Assembly: GCF_029168945.1 (NCBI RefSeq)
Contig: NC_083604.1
Location: 63,318,211-63,382,210, forward strand
Length of the DNA: 64,000 nucleotides
DNA from: Cannabis sativa
Lineage: Eukaryota; Streptophyta; Magnoliopsida; Rosales; Cannabaceae
Direction of reading: 5' to 3'
Part shown: positions 37,101 through 48,213 of the stretch, piece by piece
How positions within the stretch are numbered: position 1 is the stretch's first letter
Layout of the letters: the number at the start of each line of letters is the position of its first letter
Made by a program: the position numbers and the translations under genes
The notes under the pieces: generated by a model
Told to the model about the DNA's origin: nothing
The model's input: the letters and a program-made list of their open reading frames with translations, nothing else
Databases searched by the model: none

Positions 37101-37639
37101 TCAAATCAGGAAAGTTTCTGGGCTTCATCGTCAGTCAAAGAGGGATTGAGGCAAATCCGGAAAAAATCCAGGCTCTCCTAAGCATGCCATCCCCCAAAAA
37201 GCATAAAGATGTGCAGAGCCTGACTGGAAAGGTAGCTGCTTTAAGCCGCTTCATCTCACGGTCCACGGACAAGTGCATACCCTTCTTCAACGTGTTAAAG
37301 AAGTGCCAAAAGTTCGAATGGTCAGATGAGTGCGAGGAGGCATTCAAAAAGCTAAAAGAGCACATGGCCAAGCCTCCTATCTTATTAAAACCCGTCCTCG
37401 GAGAAGACCTATTTCTTTATTTGGCTGTCTCCGAACACGCGGTCAGCGCTGCCCTAGTCTGGGAAGAAGAGAAAACTCAGCATCCCGTGTACTATGTCAG
37501 CGAGCGCATGATAGGGGCCGAAACAAGATACCCAGTCATTGAAAAGCTGGTTTTTTGCCTCCTGATGGTGTCAAGGAAGTTGAGGCCATACTTCCAAGCA
37601 CATCCGATCAAAATTCTGACCAACCACCCGCTCCGGTAA
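34112..37639 (+). pseudogene. Tat gag-pol: gag core, protease, RT, RNase H
   Basis: A 1175-codon open frame. The retrotransposon gag domain is at about residues 85-220 (FPLTLSGSAEEWFKKLEPGS). A knuckle variant CEYHNDIGHSTNEC lies near residues 410-425. The aspartic protease has active site VLIDNGSSVNLLF, an Asp-Asn-Gly form seen in this lineage. RT carries WRVCIDFTDLNKACPND, MPFGLKNAGATYQRM and the catalytic YVDDILV. The first RNase H (FLYLAVSEHAVSAALV) ends at a TAA (37637-37639) inside the conserved TNHPLR region. The same frame reopens right after, so the TAA is a nonsense mutation. Confidence 0.9.
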
Positions 37640-37684
37640 GTCCTCCAAAAACCTGAAGCGTCCGGAAGGCTCCTCAAGTGGGCA

Positions 37685-38557
37685 ATGGAGCTAAGTCAAT
37701 TCGACTTGCACTACATGTCCCGAATTTTTATAACAGGCCAAGCCTTGGCGGACTTCATTACTGAATGCAACGAAGCCGAGGCAACCGCGAATACGCCGGT
37801 ACCGCCAATCCCCACATGGAGAGTATTTGTAGACGGAGCCTCCAATGAAAACGGTTCTGGAGCCGGAGTGGCTATGATATCACCAACCGGACTGCGACTC
37901 CAGGCGACCCTACGGTTTGACTTCGCAGCTTCAAACAATGAGGCCGAATATGAAGCCCTAATAGCAGGACTGAAATTAGCGAAAGCTGTAGGAGCCAAAA
38001 GAGTGGAAGTCTATAGTGATTCCCAACTGGTTGTAAACCAGGTATCTGGAGAATACCAAACACGCGGCGAGCGAATGGCCGCGTACGTAACAATAGTTTG
38101 GGAAACACTCCACGAGTTCGCGGACTACAAAATAGAAAGAATCCCCCGGGAAAAGAACGCTCACGCGGACTGTCTGGCTAAGTTAGCCTCAGATAACGAA
38201 ATCGAAGAGCTGGGGGTAGTACCAGTGGAACGCTTGGCAGAGCCAAGCATCAAAATAAAAGAGACCACGATAACGGTTGGGCAAGAACCCAGCTGGATGG
38301 TCCCCATCATAAAATACATAACAAAAGGTGAGTTGCCCCAAGAAAGGGCACTGTCTCGGAAGATTCAGTATCAGGCTCATTGTTATGTAATGATGGATCA
38401 AATTCTCTACCGAAGAGGACTCAGCATGCCTTATTTAAGGTGTGTATTGGACCCTGAAGCTAGACAAATCATGCTAGAGGTCCACGAAGGGTTCTGTGGA
38501 GATCATACGGGAGGACCCAGTCTCTCAAAGAAAATATTGAGACATGGCCAACAATGA
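37685..38557 (+). pseudogene. Tat second (additional) RNase H and linker
   Basis: Same frame as the upstream pol after the TAA stop. WRVFVDGASNENGSGAGVAM, EAEYEALIAGLKLA and VYSDSQLVVNQVSG are the D..E..D motifs of the archaeal-type RNase H that plant Tat elements carry in addition to their own, less active, RNase H. ALADFITEC precedes it. The start of the integrase zinc-binding region (HEGFCGDHTGGPSLSKKIL) follows before a frameshift near 38540-38557. Confidence 0.85.
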
Positions 38558-38559
38558 AA

Positions 38560-39519
38560 AAAGATTGCATAGACTACGTCCAAAAGTGTGATTCGTGTCA
38601 AAGGTTCGCGAACATACCGAGAGCTCCTCCAAATGAAATCACCCTGATGACTAGTCCCTGGCCCTTCGCGGTATGGGGAATAGATCTTATTGGGTCTCTG
38701 CCAACAGGAAAATGAGGAGTAAAGTATGCAATAGTAGCAGTAGACTACTTCACCAAATGGACGGAGGCTGAGCCCATGAAGACAATAACTGCTAAAAAAG
38801 CACTGGACTTTGTTATCAAAAACATAGTGTGTCGATATGGCTTGCCTCACAAAATAGTCTCTGACAATGGAAAGCAATTCGATTGTGAGGAATTTACTGA
38901 CTTTTGCAACCAACACGGAGTAGTGAAAAGCTTCTCCGCGGTGGCCAGACCTCAAACAAACGGTCAAGCGGAAGCAGTCAATAAAATCCTAAAGGTCACC
39001 CTGAAGAAAAAGCTGCTGGCCTGCAAAAACAACTGGCCTGAAGAGTTGCCAAGAGTGTTATGGGCCTACCGGACGACCCCCAGAACCACGACCGGTCACT
39101 CGCCTTTTTCAATGGCGTACGGTTGTGAAGCGATGGTCCCGGTAGAAACCTTATTCCCATCCCACAGGAGAACGACTTACGATCCAGCTACGAATCAAGC
39201 TTTGCTTCAAGAGGCTTTGGATCAAGTCGAAGAACTCCGGGATGAGTCTCAAATACGGATGGCAGCTTATCAAAGGAAGGTGACCAAGTATTTTAACTCT
39301 AAGGTTAAAAACAGAAAATTTGCTATTGGGGATATGGTCTTAAGAAGAGTCTTCCCAGCCACCCAGGAACCCGGAGTGGGGGTACTTGGGCCAAATTGGG
39401 AAGGACCATATGAAATCGAGGACGAAATCGGCTCCGGCACTTACAAGCTAAAAAGAATGGATGGAACCATTGTGCCAAGAGCCTGGAATGCCGATCACCT
39501 CAGAAAATATTACCAATAG
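38560..39519 (+). pseudogene. Tat integrase
   Basis: Reads in a different frame from 38557. CDSCQRFANIPRAPP completes the HHCC zinc site. The catalytic core has WGIDLIGSLP, SDNGKQF and RPQTNGQAEAVNKILK, the D, D, E triad. A TGA at 38713-38715 interrupts it between the first Asp region and YAIVAVDYFTKWTEAEP. The C-terminus (GPNWEGPYEIEDEIGSGTYK) is the usual integrase tail with no chromodomain. It ends HLRKYYQ with a natural stop. Confidence 0.85.
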
Positions 39520-39689
39520 CCAAAAATGTAACTTAGACTTTGTTTAAAGAGTTTGTACCGTCTAAATGTATACCTCCTCCACATGTTGAATAAAACTGAG
39601 TGCCTTAAAAACAAAGTTTCTATGCCACTCAGGGGGGTACTAGGGTATACCGCACGGACAGACAGAAAACAAACTAAGTAAAATATCCT

Positions 39690-39840
39690 AACCCAAAAGG
39701 CAGGTCAAAAAGAAAAGTATGCACAAAAATAAAAAGCATAAGTATAAAAATCCTGATCCAAAGGACAGGTCAAAAAAGAGAAATATGTGCGTCAAAAGAG
39801 ATCACATATAAATATCCTAGCCCAAAGGGCAGGTCAAAAT
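39690..39840 (+). repeat. Degenerate short tandem repeat in the Tat 3' region
   Basis: Three or four diverged units around ATCCTAACCCAAAAGGCAGG, each followed by TCAAAA and A-rich filler. Tandem repeats between pol and the 3' LTR are a common trait of this lineage. The rest of 39520-40009 shows no gene. Confidence 0.65.
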
Positions 39841-40009
39841 ATATACAAATGGCCTGGGGACAGGCCTTAGAAATCGTCTCCCCTTTAAATAAAAAACAGC
39901 TACATAAATGTATTGTCTCAAAGTAGCTGTATGTAAACAAATATATATAAAAAATAATAATAAGAGAAGTGGGTGAAATCCTGGTTGTACTGGGTTAATC
40001 TCGAGCAGC

Positions 40010-43000
40010 CTAGTCAATGCGCGGAGGAAGGCGAGGTCTGATGCGTGCCTCTACCATGGCATCAAGTTTCTTCTTCTTCTCCCGAAATTTGGCGATCATC
40101 TCTTCAGGTTTGGGGTAGAAGGTAAGCTTGATATTTTGGTCATTGGTAGACCAAGCCATGAAGACTCCATCATCAAAGCGCTTAGGGCACCGGCCGTAGG
40201 AAACGGGAGAAAGAAGCTCAGCTCTTTTTGCCTTCTTTGAGGCTTGTTCCTTGAAGTCCTTGAGCTCCTTCAGCTCCGCGGCTAGGGCGGCCCGGGACTC
40301 TAAGTTTTCCTGGTGAGTTTCCTTTAAGGACCTCACCTTGGCAACCATCTCGTCCAAGGCTTCCCTGGCCTCCCGGAGCTCCCGCCTGGCCTTTGCGGCG
40401 GCCTCACCTTCCGCCCTCAACTCCTCTTGATGCTTGGCCTCCAGCCTGTCTCTCCGCAGGGCCTCATCCCGGATCATGCCCTCCGCCTGGGCTTCCCTCC
40501 GCTTAGCCTCCTCCTCATTGGCCTTGGCAGCAGCCTCCCGGCGCTCAGCAGCCTCCTGGTAAAGCTGCCTCTCCGCAGTAAGATCCTGAAGGACCTTCCT
40601 AACTTCGTTCTGTTGGAAATTATTTTACCAGGATCTATTTACTATCATGTATGTTGGATTAACAACCTAATATAAATTCTAAAACAATGAAAATAAACAC
40701 ATATAAAGTTAGAAAACCTTATAGTGGGTGCAGCGGAATAATTTGACTCCTTCCGTTCAGATCTCTAGCCCTTGATTCCTTTCTGTAGCAGAGCATCACC
40801 AAGATCTGAACCTGGATCTTCTTTTCTCCTTCTTTGATGCAGAAATTCCATAGTCTTACATACTATGATTAAGATACCACTTGATGTGTGTGGGCACTAC
40901 TCATCTCACAAGGATTTCGAAATTTTCTCTCTTTTTCTCTCTTAAATTTCGTGGCTTATGGCTTACAAGAGAAGAGAACAAAGGTTGCTTTATATAGGGA
41001 GAAGGGAGAGCACAACTTTCCAAATAAAACAGTTTCCTTAATTACTGTGTAATCAATTAACTGCCTTATTTAGTGTGATTAACCACTTTCCTATTTTTGC
41101 TAGGCTTTGATTAGCAATTACATGACAATTAAAATTGAAAATAATAATTGGGAAACACACAAAGAGGTGCCGGCCATAGGGTGAAATGGGCCTCACTTGG
41201 ATTTTGCAGTTTCCTCAATTTTATTTCAATTTCTCCAAAAATACCATTTTTCCAATTCTAATCATTTAAATGCCAAAACTAATTATTTAATAACTAAAAT
41301 AGATTATTAAATAATATTGTCATTTAAAATAATTATTAATTAGACATACAAAGTCTCTTAATTAATAATTAAACCTAGAAACCCTTTTCTTTACGATTTC
41401 ATCCTTAAACTGTGAGAATTCATAAAGTAGACATAGTCTAACTTTTAGAATTATAATTGATTAATTAAAATCAATTAACTGAGTCTTACAAGCAGTATGG
41501 TCTCAACTAGTATGGGGACCATGGGTCTATATAACCAAGCTTCCAATAAGTCGAACCGAATTTACCAAGTAAATTCCCTAACTTATTAATTCCTCATTGA
41601 ATCCACACTTAGAACTTGGAATTGCACTCTCAGTCATATAGAAACGCTCTATATGTTCCACGATATAGACACGTCATTAGTTATCCATTGTTATAACCCT
41701 AATGTGATCAATGATCCTCTATATAGATGATTTACACTGTAAAGGGATTAAATTACCCTAACACCCTACAATGTATTTTATCCTTAAAACACTTAACCCT
41801 GTATAAATGATATTTCAACTAAGTGAAATGAGATCTCCACCATTTATCTTCGTTTGGTTAAGCTCGAAGGAAATCATCCTTTACTTCTATTTGCCAAATA
41901 GAAGCTATAGATTCCATATTTATGTTAGCGCTCCCACTCAATTGCACTACCGTGTTCCCAAAATGTATGTATTGCCCTGACCATAAATTAGGCTTAACTA
42001 ACAAATCAAAGAACACGAATAACACTCTTGAGATTGAGCCTAACCATATCAGGATTTCGATCATGTGATCTAGGATCAACAGGTCATATTGAATTGAACA
42101 GATATTACGGTAAATTTTAACATATCTAATCAAAGTTCAATATCGGTCCCTTCCGATGTATACTCCATACATCCGATACTGGTAAACTTTGCCAATGTCC
42201 TGGAAAGGACATAACACTTTTCCAAGGTGTAAGAATACCTATCGCTAATTATACCATGTCAGTCTAAATCCAGTGTTCTGACAAATCAGGGAATAAACTT
42301 TTGAACATATAATAAAGATTATATTCCACTGTGCTGACAACACTATAATCTTTAATCAACTCATATGTTCTGGACTTAAAAAGAATTCATACATTATATA
42401 CATATAATCATGAAATAAATCATGTGAACCATGCAACATAAAATGTTATTTCTGATCTTTATTAATAAGTAAATCTGATTATATGAAATGAGTTTTATTT
42501 AGGGCATAAAACCCAACACGTTCATGTCCCCAAAATCAGACAGAACGAAGCCATGGTTGATTATGTTCTTGGAGAGGCGACCAGCTTCAGCAGCAAGCTA
42601 AACAACAATACAAGACAAAATCATAAAGCACTTACCGCAGTGAGGGAGTGGCTGAGATCCTGGACTTGGAAGATGGAGTTCAGGGAGGCACAAGTAGCGA
42701 ACCGCTTAGGCGCGCACCGGGTAAGCTGAGACGCAAACTCGCCAGTCATCTCCGCAGCGAAAGGAGCCAAGGTGGGCCCAAGGAAGCGACGGAACCAGTC
42801 CGATAGGGGGTCCAAATTTAGGTCCCACGGATCCTGGTACTCCGGGTTGTTGATGGTGTCTTGCACCTCAACCCGAAGAACCCTCCTAAGGGCTTCCACC
42901 TCAGCAGACCCCCGGGAGTATTCATCCATGGCGTAGTTATGCTTAGCTATCCGGAGCTCCTATCTCGCCTCGTCTCCAGGAACTGGAGTCAGCACAATGT

Positions 43001-44936
43001 TGGGAGGGGCAGTATGCTCTTCCATGGGAGAGACCCCACCATCAAGACCGTGGGTCGGAGTATCAGCTCTCCGAGGCCGCTTGGGCTCTTCCTGGGCAAT
43101 CATTTTGCCCTTACGCTTGCGAATTAGAGCAATTTCTTGCTCTTCTTCACCTTCTTCAACTTCCTCAGGAAGAGCCCGGAGCCCTCCTGCACCTTCTTTA
43201 ACTTCCTCAGAAAAGCCCCATTGCTTTTCTTGACTTTCTCTCGGCAGCACCTCCTCGTCATCCACTAAATCAATAGTGTCAGGGGGAGCGCTGGAAGAAA
43301 TCTTTAGAGCAGGGGCCATCGGGGAAGAAGTAAAGGCAGGAGGAGCCTCAGGAGTGTGAACCCCAGCAAGTTCGGCCAAGATGGCGTCCATAGAAATACC
43401 TGCTGCAACAAAAGAAAGCAAGTGTTAGAACATCCGTGGGAAACCACCAACACAAGATATGGCAAATAAGCTAGTCCTACCCTGACTCTCTAATTCGGCC
43501 CTAGCAAAGTTCCAAATTTTTATGCTGGCAGCATCATCTCCGAGATAGCTGTCCGAAGGCCGGAACCAGCTGGATGTAATGTAAGCTGAAGGACCTAAGG
43601 GAACGGGCTCCGGAGGACCAGAACCCATCCGGGACCGACCTAGGAAATCTCCTAAGTTTGAAAAATAAAATTCCTTCAAGTGATCCCCCCACCGGGTCGA
43701 GGGCATCCTAAACCTATAAAGACGCTCGTCGAACCCTACGGGCCTACGACTGGCATACTCGCCAACAGAAGGAACATAATGAACTACCAAAGGAGACTTA
43801 CCGCCGGCGCCGGAAGTGCTGGCACCAGGAGCCCTAGTGTTCGGCTCTTGAACCAAAGGCTGTGGCCTGGGAGCCCTTCTCTCCATTGAATCCCCAATGT
43901 GAAGGGGCTTCCTGGCAATTGCCTGACTCCTTCTCTCCACCGGGCTCCCCACGCGAAGTGTCTTCCCAGAAGCCGCCTGGGCCTTAGAGTACGCCTTCTC
44001 CTGGGCCTTCCGGTAGAGATACTCCTGGTACTTCTTCTCTGCCGTGGCGATGATCTCGTCCCGGAAGGTCTTCTCCGCGACCGGCGCCCTCACATTGGGA
44101 CAGATAACCCGGGAAAGGTTAGAGTCCTCCACGGATTGATGCGGAAGGATGAGTTTTGCCTTCCTACAGTTCTCCGTAGTGACCAGACCCCCGACGTCGA
44201 GATCGGCCCGGTCGTAAGAGGCAAAGGCCTGGGCTCTCCGGAGAAAGGCCTGAGTAGGTGCAGTCCGTTCATAGGGGGGAATCCTCACCCACTCAGTAAG
44301 GAGCTCCGGATGGTCCACTGACCGGAATCCGGAGGAGAAGAAAAAACGATGGCGATACTCCTTAACGTGAGTTTGCCTGTTATACGGGACCACCCCTTCG
44401 TTAGCAGGGTGGGCCCGGAACCCATAAAAACCGTCCTTAAGTTTGTCCCCCTTCTTGGGGACGGAAACAAGTTCATAAAAATACAAAATTTTTGCCGGGT
44501 GAGGAGATCCCCATCCCCGGGCGGAATAAAAAATAAATAAGCCTGAAAGCAGGCGGTATGCTTGGGGAATAAGTTGGTATGGCGCAAGGACGACAAAAAC
44601 TAGAAAATTAACAAAATAATCCTGAGGAGGAAGCATGGCCCCAGCCATCAGATGCGTTTGGCTCCAGGCCCCGAAGCCGCCGTAGTTGTGGTTGGGCGTC
44701 TCCGCGTCGCGAGGTGGCCGATGGTAGGTCCCAGATGTGGAAGGCTTGATTCCAGCAACCTCCACAATGTTCTCCAACTGGTGGGGACAGGTCAGAGTGG
44801 AGTAAAGCTCAGCCGCCTCCCATCCGGTCGCCCGGGACTTATACCCCTCCTGGGCAACGGGTCCCAGGGAGACCTCCTCAAGGGTAGCCATGCGCTTACC
44901 ACTTTTCTTTGATGACTTTGAGCCAGAAGCAGACAT
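40010..44936 (-). pseudogene. Spliced antisense gene of the Tat element, split by a solo LTR
   Basis: Lies opposite to gag-pol, between pol and the 3' LTR. Minus-strand exon 1 is 44936-43481, starting MSASGSKSSKKSGKR. It holds a region (about residues 95-205) with LVFVVLAPYQLIPQAYRLLS, FIFYSARGWG and FRAHPANEG that resembles the putative gypsy-type transposon domain (PF04195). Exon 2 is 43402-42636, acidic, with RKRKGKMIAQEEPKRPRR, a likely nuclear signal. Exon 3 starts at 42597, is cut by the solo LTR, and continues 40610-40010 as a Glu/Ala/Arg-rich coiled coil. Both introns are GT-AG (GTAGGA..GCAG, GTAAGT..TTAG) and keep frame. One in-frame TAG (42960-42962) is present. Function unknown. 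Confidence 0.75.
40611..42518. mobile_element. Solo LTR (1908 bp) with TSD CGTTC
   Basis: Same family as 2329-4188: TGTTGGAAAT start, AACCCAACA end, no interior. CGTTC flanks it (40606-40610 and 42519-42523). It sits in exon 3 of the Tat antisense gene, and the coding frames on its two sides agree once a single CGTTC is counted. A 91-codon minus-strand frame within it (41858-42133) is LTR sequence, not a gene. Confidence 0.92.
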
Positions 44937-45580
44937 TTTTCTATTCTGTAAAAAGAGTAAGATTCCAGCAGTTAGGCCCCATACCAAACCCTAAATTAAG
45001 AAAAAGGGAATGGGGGTCCCCTAACCGCTGGAAAGAGGCCCCCTCCGGACACGTGTCACACAGGAAACCCTGGAAGGATTCCCTGGACAAGAGTCGGGTG
45101 CAATAAATTCACAGAAGACGGCTTTACGCGATAAAGAAAACAGAAAGAAAAGAGTCTGTCCTATGCCCTAAGCAACCATTATACGAAGGACGTATGGCCT
45201 TCTACAAAGAAAGTAATAACAACAGAGGCGTGACAATAGCAATCCTATCACTAGAGCAGTAAACTCAAACCGACTGTATGAAGGATTTAAACACTTGCTT
45301 GCCCAGAAACTTCAAATGCAAACCCAGAAAAGAACAAACAGATAAGTAATAGCATGCCATTCAATGATAAAGCAAAGGATGCAAAAAAAAAAAAACTTAC
45401 GATGAAGTGTTGAAACTGGGGGTCCTGCTGAGAGTCGAATAAAGACAAGAAGGACTGGTAGCAACGAGCGAAGAAGAACTGGGAAAATCGCAAAGTGTTT
45501 AAAGGCCTTGTTCTAGGTCTGAGAATTTTCTCTCTAGGAAATTTGAGCAAAGTTGGCAAGAAATGGGAAGTAACCGAAAT
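44937..45580. other. Tat non-coding region upstream of the antisense gene
   Basis: It probably holds the promoter and 5' UTR of the minus-strand gene. No clear element was recognised, and the Tekay insertion begins at 45581. Confidence 0.45.
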
Positions 45581-46073
45581 TGTAAAGACCGCTTAGTTTA
45601 ATTTGGAAATTAGCAGTTAATCACGTTTAATTATGAATTTATTTATAGCTATTTAAATAATTTATTATGCTGTTATTTATTGAATTCAGAGATGCATTTT
45701 TATGTCATGTAGTAGTTTGCATAATTTTGCATTCCGGTGCCCGGTATTTTGGAATCCGGTGTTTGGCTCAGTAGAAATCACAACTTAGTATGTTAGTAGT
45801 TTGGGACGATTTATTAGACATTGGGAATGTCGGGAATGGCCGGGAATTTAGAATTTCCCAAAAATACCCCTTTAGTGTTATTTATGTGGTTTTAGTGTGG
45901 AGGGGCAAAATGGTCTTTCTGCCCCATTAGTATTTTGTCTTCTAGTGAGTTTATTAATGAAAAATAAAGGTTTATTTTAATTGTTTAATGGCTAAAATAA
46001 GAGTAGGACTTTGCATGATTTTCATTTTATTCAAAAATTCAAAAGTTAGAAAAAAAAATAGAATTTTCCAAAG

Positions 46074-46078
<5 letters not shown>

Positions 46079-46114
<36 letters not shown>
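46079..46114. repeat. (TC)n microsatellite
   Basis: About 18 TC units in the Tekay LTR. The sister LTR (about 59190-59200) has only a short GA stretch. Confidence 0.9.
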
Positions 46115-46118
<4 letters not shown>

Positions 46119-47126
46119 CGGCCAAGCTTGGGAGCTGCTAGGGCTAGGTTTTCTTGGTGGATTCAAGTGGTTTTTAGCAAGATCTAAGTAATCCTAGTTG
46201 AGGTAAACCTTGCTCTAGCTCCTTTTCTTGTTCTTGGAAATTTTGGATGAATTTTAATGTGATGCATGCATGATTATTTGAGTTTGTTGCTGCTGTGATG
46301 TTGTTGTTAAATTCTGTGATTTAAGCATGTTTAATTGAAGTTAAATGAGCTGTTTATAAAGCATGATTCTTAGGTTGAGCAAGTTATGGTTTTTCTATGC
46401 AAAATATATGATTTTTTTTAAAGAAATGTCTATGTTCTGTTGCTGTGATGTTTTGAATGTTTGTAATTGTTTCCAGAGGTTATTCTAAGCATGTTTAAGT
46501 AAGTTTAGACTGTTTTGATTGCATGTTAGCTAGGTTTGCTCAAGTTTGAGTTTAGAACTCAAAGCTTGAGCTTTAATGGTGATTTTTGGTTGGGTGCAAT
46601 CTGGGTGGTTTTGGTGCCTTAGAAATGTTCTTTGGGTCATATGGAGTAGGTCTGGAAGGTTTGAATTGATTTGGAGTCGATTTGTGCAAGATATGAATTT
46701 TTGATGTTGCTGCCTGCGAGGAACCGGAATTCCGGATGGGGTTCTGAATTTTCCCAGAACCGGAATTTCGGTTGGGCAACCGGTCTACCGGTTGGGGAAA
46801 ATTCTGAAACCCTAGATTTCCTCGATTTTATGTTTTAGGGGGTATTGCCATGCTTTTTATCGATAGGGAAACTTTTAGTTCCTAGTTTAAGTCCCCGGGA
46901 AGTGATTTAGCGTGTCACTTATAGTGTTGTGATTTTTATGGTTTAGGAGCCTGTAATCCGCCGCGCAGTTAAAGTTCCAGTCAGGTTGACCGGCACACCT
47001 GAATTCGGAATCCAGGTAAGATTAGTATAACAGTATGCGTATGTAGATTACATGTTTAGCGTGCATGTAGGAAGCCTGTTAGATTACATTAGTTATGTAT
47101 GTTGGCTTCGAACCATCCAACCCTGT

Positions 47127-47370
47127 CACGTCAGTACAGGCTAGAGTATGACCAGCAGCCGGAGTATGACCGGTTCGACCGATCAGGCTGACACTTGGTT
47201 GGTGGTTCCGTACTATTGACGTATCCCGTCGGTACAGGCTAGAGTATGACCAGCAGCCGGAGTATGACCGGTTCGACCGATCAGGTGGATATAGTAACAC
47301 GTCGGTACAGGCTGGAGTTTGACCAGCAGCCGGAGTATGACCGGTTCGACCGATCAGGCTGTTACGTGTC
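47127..47370. repeat. Tandem array in the LTR, about 65-base core, three units
   Basis: Units start near 47129, 47227 and 47300 (CGTCGGTACAGGCTGGAGTA). Each contains GAGTATGACC twice and the dyad CGGTTCGACCG. The array is conserved in the other two LTRs (52383-52620, and inverted at 57918-58166). Confidence 0.85.
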
Positions 47371-47399
47371 AATAGTACCGTCCCTATGAACGTTCAGAA

Positions 47400-47490
47400 C
47401 TCAGTACCGTGTTGGACACGGCAGTAGTGACTCAGTATCGTGTTGGACACGGCAGTAGTGGGACTCAGTATCGTGTTGGACACGGCAGTT
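47400..47490. repeat. Tandem dyads in the LTR, three units
   Basis: ACTCAGTACCGTGTTGGACA is repeated about every 33-37 bases. Each unit carries the inverted repeat CCGTGT-TGG-ACACGG or a close variant. Also at 52650-52745 and inverted near 57830-57890. Confidence 0.85.
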
Positions 47491-47935
47491 AGGGTTATGA
47501 TCAGGGGTATGGGCGTCTGATCATGACCGGGATTTATGTATGAATATTATTATGCTTTTCTTACTGAGTCTGTCGACTCACAGTTCTACGTTTATGTGTA
47601 GGTAAAGGCAAGGCTAAAGCTGATGGACCGTGAGCGAGCTTATGAAGATTGTACATGTCGGGGCGGTTAGGCCTGGAGCGTACGATCCTCGGGATAGCGA
47701 GGCTGATTTTGTAACTAGTCGCTAGGCGACATTTATTTTGTATAAACAATTAAATTTTGTAAATGATTTTGTAATCGGGATCCCGAGTCTTTTTGCAATT
47801 ATATTTTACAAGTTTAATTAAAAAGCAAAAATTTTAATTAATCACGTTTTCCATAAACCTCGTTGATTAGCAACGAGCTGCACAGCATGTTTAAAAATCA
47901 CGTAATACGCCTATGTTAGTTAGGGTGTTACAATT

Positions 47936-47947
47936 TGGTATCAGAGC
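47936..47947 (+). other. Primer-binding site, tRNA-iMet
   Basis: TGGTATCAGAGC lies three bases after the 5' LTR, the exact plant initiator-Met site. Confidence 0.9.
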
Positions 47948-48213
47948 CGCCAGGTTGTCTTCCGAAGATCGTCACGACATGTACAATCATCATCAGCAGT
48001 TAGCTCGTTTCACGGTTCAGTAAGCCTTTATTGCTTTAGTAGTTTATTTATTTATTTATGAAAAAGAAAAGCCTGTTAGGAAGCATGTTAGTAGCCTGAT
48101 AGTAGAATAGGCGCATGTTTCGTTTTTAATTTCCAAATTAAGCGGCATTAGTAAGCTCTCCTTGAATACGACCTGATATGCCAACTCTTGGTTTCGCAGG
48201 CGGTTCTAACTAG

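Larger units (their letters stand above)
45581..47932 (+). repeat. 5' LTR of Tekay copy 1 (2352 bp)
   Basis: TGTAAAGACCGC..GGGTGTTACA. It contains a (TC)n microsatellite (46079-46114) and the repeat arrays at 47127-47490. Confidence 0.92.

Noticed and set aside
41858..42133. 91-codon minus-strand frame
   Set aside because: Wholly within the solo LTR. No protein domain.
47127..47490. Regularly spaced repeats that look CRISPR-like
   Set aside because: They lie in retrotransposon LTRs, spacer lengths differ, the repeats are long and imperfect, and the organism is a plant.
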